A stretch of DNA of 64,000 nucleotides from Ornithinimicrobium faecis (GCF_023923225.1 NZ_CP099489.1:3348001-3412000), one strand, 5' to 3'; shown: positions 24,063-33,617, counted from the first letter of the stretch. Numbers and translations are program-made. The notes: generated by a model from the sequence alone, not told the origin.

Positions 24063-24767
24063 ATGAGGACCATGCGTGTGCTGCTCGTCGAGGACGAGCC
24101 TCTGATGGCCGGGGCGATCCGCGATGGGTTGCGCCTGGAGGCGATCGCGACCGACATCGCGGGCGACGGGGACACCGCCCTGGAGCTCCTGAGCGTCAAC
24201 ACCTACGACATCGCCGTGCTGGACCGCGACATCCCGGGACCGTCTGGTGACGACATCGCCGCGAGCATCGTTGCCACCGGCAGCGGCACGCCGATCCTGA
24301 TGCTCACGGCCGCCGACCGGCTCGATGACTTGGAGTCCGGATTCGGGCTCGGCGCCGACGACTATCTCACCAAACCCTTCGATCTGCGTGAGCTGGTGCT
24401 CCGGCTCAGGGCGCTGGATCGCCGACGCTCACACAGCAGACCGCCAGTGCAGGAGCTCGCTGGTCTGCGCCTGGACCCGTTCCGCCGCGAGGTCTTCCGC
24501 GACGGCCGTTATATCGCGCTCACCCGCAAACAGTTCGCCGTGCTCGAGGTGCTCATGACGGCCGAGGGTGGGGTGATCAGCGCCGAGGAGCTCCTCGAGC
24601 GGGCCTGGGACGAGAACGCCGACCCGTTCACCAACGCTGTGCGCATCACGGTCTCGGCCCTGCGCAAACGGCTCGGCGAGCCAGGGGTCATCGCCACGGT
24701 CCCGGGCGTGGGCTATCGCATCGACACAGCACCGACCGCCGGCGACGCGGCAGCCCCACATGGCTAG
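24063..24767 (+). CDS. OmpR-family response regulator
   Basis: 234 residues (231 from the second ATG at 24072, which has AGGACC just before it). Receiver domain: acidic cluster VEDEP, phosphoacceptor Asp in VLDRDIPGPSG, Thr in MLTAADR, Lys in LTKPFD. Winged-helix output domain: EVFRDGRYIALTRKQFAVLEVL, AVRITVSALRKRLGEPG and VPGVGYRI. Partner kinase overlaps by 8 bp. Likely controls the divergent vanY-like gene and so senses envelope stress or glycopeptide-like agents; this is inference. Confidence 0.93.
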   Translation: MRTMRVLLVEDEPLMAGAIRDGLRLEAIATDIAGDGDTALELLSVNTYDIAVLDRDIPGPSGDDIAASIVATGSGTPILMLTAADRLDDLESGFGLGADDYLTKPFDLRELVLRLRALDRRRSHSRPPVQELAGLRLDPFRREVFRDGRYIALTRKQFAVLEVLMTAEGGVISAEELLERAWDENADPFTNAVRITVSALRKRLGEPGVIATVPGVGYRIDTAPTAGDAAAPHG

Positions 24768-25842
24768 AGCGCGTGGGCTGAGTGTCCGGCTCAAACTCAC
24801 CCTCAGCTATGCCGGGCTCGTGATCCTGGTCGGCGGCCTGCTGCTGGCCGTGGTCTGGGTGTTCCTGCTGCGCTACGTGCCCGAGAGCGCCGCCCGGACT
24901 CCCGGTCCGTTCTCGCCCGGTCGCGACGACCTGATCCGCGCCTTTGCGCCCAAGGCGGTCTGGGCCCTCGTCGGCCTCGTGGTGGTCGGTCTGCTCGGCG
25001 GGTGGTTCCTCTCGGGACGGATGCTCGCGCCTCTCACCCGCCTCACGGATGCCACGCGCCGTGCGGCAAGCGGATCGCTGTCCCACCGGGTCAACCTGTC
25101 GGGCCGGCAGGACGAGTTCCGTGAGCTGGCTGACAGCTTCGACACCATGCTGGCCCGGCTCGAGGCGCATGTCGCCGAGCAGCGCAGATTCGCTGCCAAC
25201 GCCTCCCACGAGCTGCGGACCCCGCTGTCGATCTCCCAGACCCTGCTCGACGTCGCCCACCGGGACGCGGACCGCGACACCGAGGAGCTGCTGGAGCGCC
25301 TGCGCACCGTCAACACCCGAGCGATCGACCTGACCGAGGCGCTGCTGGTGCTCAGTCGCGCGGACTCAGGCTCATTTACCCGGGAACCCGTCGACCTGTC
25401 GCTGCTCGCCGAGGAGGCCATCGAGACCCTCCTCCCGCTCGCGGAGCGGCACGGCGTCGCCATCCAGAGCTCCGGGGACACGACGCCAGCGCTGGGCTCT
25501 CCCGCCCTCCTGCTGCAATTGACGACGAACCTGCTGCACAACGCGATCATCCACAATGTTCGTGAGCACGGCACGGTCACGGTGAGCACCACGAGAGGTG
25601 ACGGGCTCGGCATACTCTCTGTCGAGAACACCGGCGAGCGGCTCACGCCCCAGCACATCGCAATCCTCACCGAACCCTTCCAGCGGGGCACCGAGCGGAT
25701 CCGCACCGATGATGCCGGCGTCGGCCTCGGCCTGGCCATCGTCAAGAGCATCACCCTGGCGCACGACGGCACCCTCACCCTGACCCCCGTGGACGGGGGC
25801 GGGCTCAGGGCCACGGTGGAGCTGCCCGCCGAGCAGCACTGA
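24760..25842 (+). CDS. Sensor histidine kinase
   Basis: 360 residues. Two membrane helices (about residues 17-38 and 67-86) bracket a short extracytoplasmic loop of about 28 residues, then a HAMP domain (GRMLAPLTRLTDATRRAASG), the H-box NASHELRTPLSI with the phospho-His, N-box LLHNAIIHN and G-boxes DAGVGLGLAIVKS. The very short sensor loop suggests intramembrane sensing as in VanS/CutS-type kinases. Start ATG overlaps the regulator stop by 8 bp. Confidence 0.93.
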   Translation: MARARGLSVRLKLTLSYAGLVILVGGLLLAVVWVFLLRYVPESAARTPGPFSPGRDDLIRAFAPKAVWALVGLVVVGLLGGWFLSGRMLAPLTRLTDATRRAASGSLSHRVNLSGRQDEFRELADSFDTMLARLEAHVAEQRRFAANASHELRTPLSISQTLLDVAHRDADRDTEELLERLRTVNTRAIDLTEALLVLSRADSGSFTREPVDLSLLAEEAIETLLPLAERHGVAIQSSGDTTPALGSPALLLQLTTNLLHNAIIHNVREHGTVTVSTTRGDGLGILSVENTGERLTPQHIAILTEPFQRGTERIRTDDAGVGLGLAIVKSITLAHDGTLTLTPVDGGGLRATVELPAEQH

Positions 25843-26024
25843 GATGCCGTATGCCGTCAGCCGGGTTCGCGGGCCCAGAGCGACATGCACGGGGACACGC
25901 TGGCATGCTGCTGACCTTCGAGCGGCAGGTCTGACCACCACAGTCGGCATCAGGGCGCCATTTCTGGGGTCGCTGGTGGCCAACTCCGCCAGAGTGCGGC
26001 CCTGTGCTCTAGCCTCAGACGACT

Positions 26025-26957
26025 ATGGACGAGGACCAGGTCGACGGCACGCCCGTCACCGTCGCACAGCTGACCCGGGATCGACTGGGTGAGCTGAGCG
26101 CCGGCGAGCGCAAGGTCGGCCGCGCACTGCTGTCCGCCTATCCGGTGGCCGGCCTGGAGACAGTCGCCGAGCTCGCCACCAGGGCAGGGGTCAGCGCTCC
26201 GACCGTGGTGCGCTTCGTCGCCCGCCTCGGGTTCGCCGGCTATCCGCACCTGCAGCGCGCTCTGATGAGTGAGGTCCACGCCCAGATGGGCTCACCGGTG
26301 CGGCAGATCCCGTTGCAGGCGGAGATGCCCGCCGGCGAGGAGTTCCTCCCCTTCAATGCCGAGACGCACGCCGGCCTGATCCGCAGGTCCTTTGAGGACC
26401 TGCCCACCAGCGAGTTCGAGGCTGCCATCAGCCTGCTGTGTGACGAGTCTCTGCGGATCCACGTGGTCGGCGGGCGCTTCAGCCACCTGCTGGCCGCCTA
26501 CCTCGTCTCCCACCTGCAACTGCTGCGCGCAGGTGTCACCGCCGTGCCGCCCGACGAGTTCTCCCGCACATCCCTGGTGGCCGACGCCAGCCGCCAGGAC
26601 CTGCTGGTCGTCTTCGACTACCGCCGCTATGACCCGGCCACGGTGCGCCTGGCCCAGGCGATGGCGACCGCCGGTGCCCGCACCCTGCTGCTGACCGACC
26701 CGTGGCTCTCGCCCGTCGCCGACGTCGCCGAGGTCGTCCTGTCCAGCCGCGTCGAGTCGCCCTCACCCTTCGACTCGCTCGTCCCCGGACTGGCGCTGGT
26801 CGAGACCCTGGTCACGGCGGCGATGGAGGCCCGCGGTCAGGCCGGACGATCGCGGGTCGAGCTGATGGAGTCGGTTCGCGACGGACTCAGCCCCGAGAAC
26901 CCTGCTCCACTGGAGCCCTTCCAGCCTGAAACAGAGATTTCACCGACAGACCATTGA
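26025..26957 (+). CDS. MurR/RpiR-family regulator of the amine cluster
   Basis: 310 residues. N-terminal HTH_6 domain (LSAGERKVGRALLSAYPVAGLETVAELATRAGVSAPTVVRF, split between residues 24 and 66), then a SIS sugar-phosphate-isomerase fold (LRIHVVGGRFSHLLAAYLVSHL, LLVVFDYRRYDPATVRLAQ, TDPWLSPVADVAEVVL). The canonical SIS phosphosugar site is not obvious, so the ligand may be a different metabolite. The promoter of the next gene, with a GCGAT-GT-ATCGC palindrome, overlaps the stop codon and is its probable operator. Confidence 0.9.
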   Translation: MDEDQVDGTPVTVAQLTRDRLGELSAGERKVGRALLSAYPVAGLETVAELATRAGVSAPTVVRFVARLGFAGYPHLQRALMSEVHAQMGSPVRQIPLQAEMPAGEEFLPFNAETHAGLIRRSFEDLPTSEFEAAISLLCDESLRIHVVGGRFSHLLAAYLVSHLQLLRAGVTAVPPDEFSRTSLVADASRQDLLVVFDYRRYDPATVRLAQAMATAGARTLLLTDPWLSPVADVAEVVLSSRVESPSPFDSLVPGLALVETLVTAAMEARGQAGRSRVELMESVRDGLSPENPAPLEPFQPETEISPTDH

Positions 26958-26982
26958 CACCGCGATGTATCGCATGTTTCAT
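26954..26982 (+). promoter_or_regulatory. Leaderless promoter with palindrome in spacer
   Basis: TTGACA (26954-26959), a 17-bp spacer and TTTCAT (26977-26982) make a near-consensus promoter; the ATG at 26991 is about 8 nt past the -10 box, so the message is probably leaderless. The spacer contains the exact palindrome GCGAT-GT-ATCGC (26962-26973), a probable RpiR operator that would block RNA polymerase. Confidence 0.7.
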
Positions 26983-26990
26983 AGACGGTC

Positions 26991-28457
26991 ATGGCGAGCA
27001 CACCTCACGAGAGCCCCCGGCAGGCCGCAGACCACGCCCCTGACGAGGCCACCGGCCCAGGCCTCCACCGCAACCTGAAGGTCTGGGAGGTCACCGCTCT
27101 CTCGGTCGGCTTCATGGGCCCGGTCATGGCGATGTCGCTCAACGGCATCGGCGTCGCCGGCCTGGTCGGCAAGGCCGTCCCGTTCACCTTCATCGTCTCC
27201 TTCGCGGGGACCATGGCGGTGGCCTACGCCTTCATCCGCCTGACCCGCTATTTCACCCACGCCGGCAGCGTCTATGCCCTGGCCGGTGCCACCCTCGGCC
27301 CGCGGGCAGGCTTCTTCGGTGGCTTCGCCCTGCTCGGCACCTATCTGTTCTTCTCCGCCTGCATCGTCGGCGCCTGCGCGGTGTTCTTCGACGCGATGCT
27401 CACCGAGCTCGGTGTCAGCGTGCCGACCTGGGGGTGGCTGATCGTCGGGCTGGTCGCCAGCCTCGGGGCCCTGGCTCTCAACCTGCGCGAGTCCAAGACC
27501 GTCACGCGCGTCCTGCTGACGATCGGCATGGTCGGCATCGTGACGATGCTGGGCCTGGCGTTCGTGATCATCACCCGCGTCGGCAGCGGCAACGCCCCGG
27601 TCAGCACCGGCCTCGACTTCGGCACGCTGCTGCCCGGTGACGCCTCGTGGACCGCGGTCATGACTGCGGCGGTCTTCGGCTTCCTGTCCTGGGCGGGCTT
27701 CGAGTCCGGCACCACGCTCGGCGAGGAGACCAAGGACCCCAAGCGCACCATCCCGATCGCGCTGACCCTGGCCGTCGTGCTCGCCGGTGTCATCTACACC
27801 ATCGTGATGTTTGCGCAGTCGGTCGGCTTCGGCACGGACCAGGCCGGCATCGACGCCTTCGCCGGTGCCAGTTCCACGCTCACCCAGCTCAGCTCGACCT
27901 ACATCGGCTCCTGGTTTGCCGTCCTGATCTCGATCATCGCCTTCTGCGTCGCCTTCGCCTCGCTGCTCAGCTGCTCGGCCGCGGCCGCCCGCCTGGTCTA
28001 TGCGATGGCCCGCGACGGCTTCGGCCCGCCAGCACTGGCCCGGACCAATGCCACCGGCGCCCCCAGCACCGCGACCTACGTCGTCATCGGCCTGGCGATC
28101 GCGCTCATGCTGTTCCTGGCCGTCATCGGCGGGGGCCCGGTCGAGGTCTACTACTGGTTCGCCACCATCGCCACCCTCTGCATGGTCGTGGCCTATGGCA
28201 TGGCCTCCGTCGGCGTCCTGCGGCACACCTTCCGCCCCGGCTCCCCCATCAAGGCCTGGGAGGCGATCGTCCCCGCCCTGGGTCTGGGCTTCCTCATCTA
28301 TGTCTATGTCGTGCAGGTCGAGGGCCAGGAGGCGCCCTACACCTACTTCCCCTGGATCGCCGGCGCCTGGTGCCTGCTCGGTCTGGTTGTCATCATCGCC
28401 GCGCCACGGTTGGCTGAGCGGATCGGCGCCCGCATCTCACAGGAGGATCTCTCATGA
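26991..28457 (+). CDS. APC-family amino acid/polyamine permease
   Basis: 488 residues, 12 hydrophobic segments. N-terminal region KVWEVTALSVGFMGPVMAM matches the unwound first helix that binds substrate amines; FGFLSWAGFESGTTLGEETKDPKRTIP is the conserved helix 6-7 region of amino acid/amine permeases. It imports an amino acid, polyamine or other amine by proton symport. Overlaps the ligase gene by 4 bp, forming the first gene of the catabolic operon. No signal peptide, as normal. Confidence 0.92.
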   Translation: MASTPHESPRQAADHAPDEATGPGLHRNLKVWEVTALSVGFMGPVMAMSLNGIGVAGLVGKAVPFTFIVSFAGTMAVAYAFIRLTRYFTHAGSVYALAGATLGPRAGFFGGFALLGTYLFFSACIVGACAVFFDAMLTELGVSVPTWGWLIVGLVASLGALALNLRESKTVTRVLLTIGMVGIVTMLGLAFVIITRVGSGNAPVSTGLDFGTLLPGDASWTAVMTAAVFGFLSWAGFESGTTLGEETKDPKRTIPIALTLAVVLAGVIYTIVMFAQSVGFGTDQAGIDAFAGASSTLTQLSSTYIGSWFAVLISIIAFCVAFASLLSCSAAAARLVYAMARDGFGPPALARTNATGAPSTATYVVIGLAIALMLFLAVIGGGPVEVYYWFATIATLCMVVAYGMASVGVLRHTFRPGSPIKAWEAIVPALGLGFLIYVYVVQVEGQEAPYTYFPWIAGAWCLLGLVVIIAAPRLAERIGARISQEDLS

Positions 28458-29764
28458 CCTCAGCACGACACCGCGACAGCCCCGGGCTGACACCGCTCAC
28501 CTTTGTCGCCACGAGCGACCTCACCGGGCTCACCAAGGGACGGGTCGTCCCAACAGCCGGTATGCCGTCAGGCGCCTCCACCGGCTGGGTGCCGGCCAAC
28601 TTCGGGATCGGTGTGGACGGACACATCGTGGAGGACATCCCCTTCGACTCCAGCGGGGATCTGCGGCTGCTGCCAGACCCCGAGGCGGTCCACCAGATCA
28701 GTGGTGTCCCCGGCAAACCCGACCTCACCGTGGCGATCGCCAATGTGGTCCACACCGATGGCTCCCCGTGGTCGTGCTGCACGCGGACCATCCTGCGGGA
28801 CACCATCACTGCCCTGCAGCAGGAGTTTGGGCTCACCTCGGAGGTCGCCTTCGAGCACGAGTTCGCCGACCTGGACGGCGACACCCCGCACCACCCGTTT
28901 TCCTGGCGCAACTTCCGGGCCGCCGAGCCGATCGGCTCACACCTGGTGACCGCGATGCAGGCCAGCGGTCTGGAGCTGGAGAACTGGCTGCCGGAGTATG
29001 GCCGCCACCAGTATGAGGTCGTCGTCGAGCGGGCGGCCCCGGTGGCTGCCGCCGACCGCGCTCTCCTGCTGCGTGACCTCGTCCGCGACGTCTTCGGGGC
29101 CTTCGACCGGCGCGCGAGCTTCACGCCGATGATCGCTCCCGGCGAGACCGGCGCCGGAGTGCACATCCACTTCAGCCTCCAGGACGCCGATGGCGGCAAC
29201 CCGCTCTTTGCACCCGACCGGCCGGGGCGGTTGTCCGAGCTCGGAGCTCGGTTTGCGGCGGGCATCCTGAAATATGCCCCCTCCCTGGCCGCGATCTATG
29301 CCCCCCTGGCCATCTCCTATGAACGACTGCGCCCCCACAACTGGTCCTCGGGCGGAGTCTTCCTCGGGGTGGAGAACCGCGAGGCGCTGCTGCGCATCTG
29401 TCCGACCATCGAGATCGACGGACAGGACCCGAAGCCGCAGTTGCACTTCGAGTTCCGCGCCGGCGACATCGGCGCCAACCCGTGGCTGCTGCTCGCTGTC
29501 GTCCTGCGCGCCGGCCTGGAGGGTCTGCGCCAGGAGCTCGAGCCTGCCGAGGTCGTCGTGGGCGACCCCAGGCAGGAGCAGATCACCGAGCTCCCGCACG
29601 ACCTGGCCGAGGCCCTGGAGCTGTTCGAGCAGGACACGGACGTGCGCTCCTGGCTGGGCGATGACCTCGTCGACACCTATCTCGCGGTCAAGCGCGTTGA
29701 GCTGGCCGCTGTTGCCGACATGACCGATGAGGAGAAGTGCACCTGGTATGCCGACATCTACTGA
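28454..29764 (+). CDS. Glutamine-synthetase-like gamma-glutamyl-amine ligase
   Basis: 436 residues. The GS catalytic fold is visible through SEVAFEHEFAD, the GAGVHIHFSLQD segment (nucleotide/His), RPHNWSSGGVFLGVENREALLRICP and LHFEFRAGDIGANPWLLL, corresponding to the R-x-E-F-R-x-x-D metal and phosphate sites. It lacks the adenylylation-type C-terminus of true GlnA, matching PuuA/GlnA4/FluG-type enzymes that gamma-glutamylate amines. The actual amine is unknown. It overlaps the permease by 4 bp and the amidohydrolase by 17 bp. Confidence 0.88.
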   Translation: MTSARHRDSPGLTPLTFVATSDLTGLTKGRVVPTAGMPSGASTGWVPANFGIGVDGHIVEDIPFDSSGDLRLLPDPEAVHQISGVPGKPDLTVAIANVVHTDGSPWSCCTRTILRDTITALQQEFGLTSEVAFEHEFADLDGDTPHHPFSWRNFRAAEPIGSHLVTAMQASGLELENWLPEYGRHQYEVVVERAAPVAAADRALLLRDLVRDVFGAFDRRASFTPMIAPGETGAGVHIHFSLQDADGGNPLFAPDRPGRLSELGARFAAGILKYAPSLAAIYAPLAISYERLRPHNWSSGGVFLGVENREALLRICPTIEIDGQDPKPQLHFEFRAGDIGANPWLLLAVVLRAGLEGLRQELEPAEVVVGDPRQEQITELPHDLAEALELFEQDTDVRSWLGDDLVDTYLAVKRVELAAVADMTDEEKCTWYADIY

Positions 29765-30968
29765 GTCACTGTCTACGGCGTCAACGTCTACTGCAACAAC
29801 GTCTACCGAGTCACCGTCTGCTGAGTGGCTCTCCGGTCTTGACCTCGTCGACCACCACTGTCACGGCGTCATCGAGTCGGACCTGACGCGGGACGTCTTC
29901 GAGGACCTGATCACCGAGTCCGACGCCCCCGCCCCTGCGGGCACGACCCACTTCGACACCCAGCTCGGGCTGGCCCTGCGTGCGCACTGCCCACCGCTGC
30001 TGGACCTGCCCGCCTTCGCCTCCCCGCAGGACTATCTCGCCCGCCGCGTCGAGCTCGGGGCCCAGGAGGTCAACCAGCGGCTGCTGCGTGCCAGCGGCAT
30101 CACGGACTATGTCGTGGAGACCGGGTTCGCGCCCGACCTGATCCTGACCCCCGACCAGATGGGCGAGCGCTCCGGTGCCCGCACCGCCGAGGTGGTCCGC
30201 CTGGAGTTCCTCGCCGAGCAGGTGGCGGCCGAGCACGAACCGGCCGACTTCCTGACCGCCTTCCGTGCCCGACTGGACCACGAGCTGGCCTCGGCGGTCG
30301 GGGTGAAGTCCATCGCGGCATACCGCGGCGGTTTCGAGCTGGATCCCACGCCACCGAGCGATGCGGACGTCACCCGCGCCGTCGAGCACTGGCGCTCCGA
30401 AACCCCTGCGGGGCAGCCGCTGCGGCTCACCGACCCCGTGATCATCCGCGCTGGCTGGTGGGAGGCGATCAACAGGTCCGTGCCGATCCAGCTGCACGTG
30501 GGCTATGGCGACCCGCACGTCGACCTGCACCGGACCAACCCGCTGCTGCTGAGCGACCTGCTCCGCAACGCTCGCGGCAGCGGCGCGAGTTTCCTTCTCC
30601 TGCACTGCTATCCGTTCCACCGCGAGGCCGGCTATCTCGCGCATGTCTTCGAGCACGTCTACTGCGATGTGGGACTGGCGGTGAACTACACCGGCGCACA
30701 GTCCGCGCAGGTGATCGCCGAGTCCCTGGAGCTCACGCCCTTCCACAAGGCGCTGTTCTCCTCCGACGCCTTCGGTGCCGCCGAGCTCTATCACCTTGGG
30801 GCACTGCTGTTTCGGCGCGGTCTGGGCGAGTCCCTGGACCGCTGGGCGGGGGCCGACGGCTGGCCGCTCGAGGAGCAGCAGCGGATCGCGGGGCTGATCT
30901 GCAGCGAGAACGCACGGCGCGTCTACGGACTGGACCACCGCGGTGGGGCCACCGGGGCGAGCGGGTGA
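29748..30968 (+). CDS. FluG-N-like amidohydrolase
   Basis: 406 residues from the ATG at 29748, which overlaps the ligase stop by 17 bp (GGAGAA lies 12 nt upstream). A Ser/Thr-rich low-complexity leader of about 24 residues precedes the TIM-barrel hydrolase: DHHCHG (HxH metal site), LHVGYGDPHVD, LLLHCYPFHREAGYL and the final SSDAFG Asp. This is the family found fused to GS-like domains in fungal FluG. It should hydrolyse a gamma-glutamyl amide or related bond. Next gene overlaps by 4 bp (GTGA). Confidence 0.88.
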   Translation: MPTSTESLSTASTSTATTSTESPSAEWLSGLDLVDHHCHGVIESDLTRDVFEDLITESDAPAPAGTTHFDTQLGLALRAHCPPLLDLPAFASPQDYLARRVELGAQEVNQRLLRASGITDYVVETGFAPDLILTPDQMGERSGARTAEVVRLEFLAEQVAAEHEPADFLTAFRARLDHELASAVGVKSIAAYRGGFELDPTPPSDADVTRAVEHWRSETPAGQPLRLTDPVIIRAGWWEAINRSVPIQLHVGYGDPHVDLHRTNPLLLSDLLRNARGSGASFLLLHCYPFHREAGYLAHVFEHVYCDVGLAVNYTGAQSAQVIAESLELTPFHKALFSSDAFGAAELYHLGALLFRRGLGESLDRWAGADGWPLEEQQRIAGLICSENARRVYGLDHRGGATGASG

Positions 30969-32176
30969 GCACTCCGCATACGGACCCGTCGCCGGGGCAC
31001 CTGAGCGAGCTGCACCGGCAGTGGCTCGCCGCGCTCGAGCCGGAGCTGCCAGGGGCCCTCGAGGTGCGCCGACGGGTGCACGCCGACCCGCACCTGTCGG
31101 GGGCTGAGGGGCCGACGGCCGAGCTGGTCGCGGCCGCGCTGGGCATCGCGATGGAGCCGGTCGCACAGACGGGACGCGCGGGGCGGACCGGTCCTGACCA
31201 GGGGCCCAGCGTGTTGCTGCGCGCCGAGCTCGACGCGCTGCCAGTGAACGAGGCGACCGGGGTGGACTGGGCCGCCGACACCGGGCGGATGCACGCCTGC
31301 GGCCACGACGTGCACCTGGCCGCGCTCGTCGCGGTGGTCCGCGCCGCTGCCCACCTCGACCTGCCGCTCGGGCTGGTCCCGGTGCTGCAGCCACGGGAGG
31401 AGACCTATCCCTCTGGCGCCCAGGATGTCGTGGCCTCTGGACTCCTGGCCCGACACGAGACGGTCGCCGCGATCGGCGCGCACGTGCACCCGGGCGTGCC
31501 AGCGGGTCAGGTCGCCACCGGGGCGGGCGTGGTCAACGCCGCCTCCGACGAGATCGAGATCGTGCTCACCGGCAACGGCGGCCACGGGGCCTATCCCCAC
31601 CATGCTGCCGACCCGGTGTCTGCCCTGGGACATATCGTCCTCGGCCTGCCGGAAGTCGTGCGGCGCACCGTCTCTCCGATGCACGCCGCCACGATTTCGG
31701 TCGGCCACGTGCAGGCCGGTGAGGCGAGCGCCAACGTGCTCCCTTCGCAGGCCCGCCTCCTCGCCACGATGCGGACCACCGACGACCGCGACCGGAGGGC
31801 TATTCCGGAGCAGGTGCGCCGGCTGGCCGAGCACCAGGCGCAGGCCTTCGGGGTCACGGCGGACGTGCGGATCATTGCCGGGGAGCCCGTGCTCTATAAC
31901 GACCCGGACCTGGTCGAGCGGGTGGACGGTTGGCTGGAGCGCACCGGTGTCGTGCCGACCGAGCCAATGCGCTCCCTGGGCGCCGACGACTTCTCGTTCT
32001 TCGGTGAGCTGGTGCCCTCTGTCATGTGTTTCGTCGGGGTGCGGGTCGAGGGGCACGACGAGACCCCTCCCCCGCTGCACCACCCCCGCTTCCTACCGGT
32101 CGACGACGCTGTGGGCGACGTCGCCCGGACCCTGATCAACGGCTATCTGGCCGCCGTGGAGCTGCACCACCGCTGA
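30965..32176 (+). CDS. M20-family amidohydrolase
   Basis: 403 residues, GTG start overlapping the previous TGA. Zinc ligands are visible: RMHACGHDVHLAAL (H-x-C-G-H-D), QPREETYPSGAQ (catalytic Glu), GAHVHPGVPAGQVAT and the late HHPRF. A lid-domain segment GHGAYPHHAADPV is typical of N-acyl-amino acid/hippurate hydrolases. It likely deacylates an N-acyl or gamma-glutamyl intermediate in the same pathway. Cytosolic, full length. Confidence 0.9.
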   Translation: MSTPHTDPSPGHLSELHRQWLAALEPELPGALEVRRRVHADPHLSGAEGPTAELVAAALGIAMEPVAQTGRAGRTGPDQGPSVLLRAELDALPVNEATGVDWAADTGRMHACGHDVHLAALVAVVRAAAHLDLPLGLVPVLQPREETYPSGAQDVVASGLLARHETVAAIGAHVHPGVPAGQVATGAGVVNAASDEIEIVLTGNGGHGAYPHHAADPVSALGHIVLGLPEVVRRTVSPMHAATISVGHVQAGEASANVLPSQARLLATMRTTDDRDRRAIPEQVRRLAEHQAQAFGVTADVRIIAGEPVLYNDPDLVERVDGWLERTGVVPTEPMRSLGADDFSFFGELVPSVMCFVGVRVEGHDETPPPLHHPRFLPVDDAVGDVARTLINGYLAAVELHHR

Positions 32177-32198
32177 GTTGTTGTGAGGAGCTGGACTG

Positions 32199-33545
32199 AT
32201 GGAGAACCGACCCGACTGGACCGATGAGCAGTGGTATGCCGAGGACCTCACCTCCGTGGCTGGTGTCGAACGGCTGCGCTTCTTTCCCCAGGTGGTCGCC
32301 TCGGCCTCCGGTGCGATCCTGACCACGCCGGAAGGCCGCGAGGTGATCGACCTGAGCGCCTCGTGGACCGCGACCGGGATAGGTCACGCACACCCGGACG
32401 TGGTGGCCGCTGCCGAGCGAGCGTTGCGAGCAGCACCGGGTGGTTCGGTGCTGTCTGGCACGCACCCCGATGCCGTGCTGCTGGCACGTGCGCTCTGCGA
32501 GCGCGTGCAGGTCGTGGCACCTGTGGGTGAGCGCCGTGCCTATCTCGGTCACGCTGGCACGGATGCCAACGACGTGGCACTGCGGGCTGCCCGGCACGTC
32601 ACCGGTCGACCCGGGATCGTGGCCTTCGAGGGTGGCTATCACGGCGGTCTCGGCGCCAGCCAGTCCGTGTCGGGGATTCACATCTCTGGCGGCGCTCCGG
32701 CCGATCCGGACCTGACGCTGATCCCCTATCCCGATCTGTATCGGCCGTGGCAAGGCTCTGCTGACACGCTGCTGGCGGACACCCTCGCGCAGGTCGAGGA
32801 GGCCCTGGCCGGCGGCCGGTTAGCTGCGGTGATCGTGGAGCCGATCCAGTCCGACGGTGGGGTGCTCGTGCCCCCGGAGGGATTCCTGGCCGGCCTGCGC
32901 GACGCCACTTCGCGCCACGGCACCCTGTTGATCGTCGACGAGGTCAAGGTCGGGCTGGGTCGCACCGGTCACTTCCTGGCGCATCACGCTCAGGGCGTGG
33001 TGCCCGACCTGGTCACCCTCGGCAAGGCGCTCGGCAACGGTCTGCCGATCTCTGCCCTGGTCGGCTCGGCTGCTGCGCTCGATGAGCCGGCCGCCTCCGC
33101 GCTGATGACAACGATCGGCAATCCAGTCAGTTGCGCTGCGGCCCTGGCCGTGCTTGAACTGCTAGATGATGGCGCTCTCGCCGCTGCCGCAGCCAGGTTG
33201 GGAGAGACTGCAACTGACCTCCTGGAGGCCCATGCCGCGAGCGACGCCCCCGGCGCCGCCTGGATCGGGCAGGTTCGTGGGCGGGGCCTGTCACTCGGGA
33301 TCGAACTCGTCGTCCCGGGCACCCAGAAGCCCGCCGACGACATCGCTGCCAAGACTGCCTTCGCCGGCTGGCGCGGCGGCGTCGTGGCCTATCCGGTGCG
33401 CGGCAACATCATCGAGATCACGCCACCGCTGACCATCACCCCCGAGCAGCTGCGGACCGGCCTCGACCGACTCATGGCAGCACTCGATGCCGCGGTCGAG
33501 GGTGCCGTGTCGGACGCTGACCTCGCACCGTTCTCCGGCTGGTGA
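32199..33545 (+). CDS. Class III (omega) aminotransferase, PLP
   Basis: 448 residues. Fold type I marks: IDLSASWTATGIGHAHPDVVAA, AYLGHAGTDANDVALRAAR, GGYHGG, VIVEPIQSDGGVLVPPEGFLAGLR, LLIVDEVKVGLGRTG and TLGKALGNGLPISALVG with the PLP-binding Lys. It transfers an amino group from a terminal amine (PuuE/GABA-type) to an oxo acid. It closes the catabolic block after a 22-bp gap. Convergent with the peptide transporter. Confidence 0.92.
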   Translation: MENRPDWTDEQWYAEDLTSVAGVERLRFFPQVVASASGAILTTPEGREVIDLSASWTATGIGHAHPDVVAAAERALRAAPGGSVLSGTHPDAVLLARALCERVQVVAPVGERRAYLGHAGTDANDVALRAARHVTGRPGIVAFEGGYHGGLGASQSVSGIHISGGAPADPDLTLIPYPDLYRPWQGSADTLLADTLAQVEEALAGGRLAAVIVEPIQSDGGVLVPPEGFLAGLRDATSRHGTLLIVDEVKVGLGRTGHFLAHHAQGVVPDLVTLGKALGNGLPISALVGSAAALDEPAASALMTTIGNPVSCAAALAVLELLDDGALAAAAARLGETATDLLEAHAASDAPGAAWIGQVRGRGLSLGIELVVPGTQKPADDIAAKTAFAGWRGGVVAYPVRGNIIEITPPLTITPEQLRTGLDRLMAALDAAVEGAVSDADLAPFSGW

Positions 33546-33617
33546 ACGGACCGCCCACGCTCTCCGACAGGCCGGTGTGACGGCCGGAGGCACCTCGCGT
33601 CGAGGACTGACAGGTCC

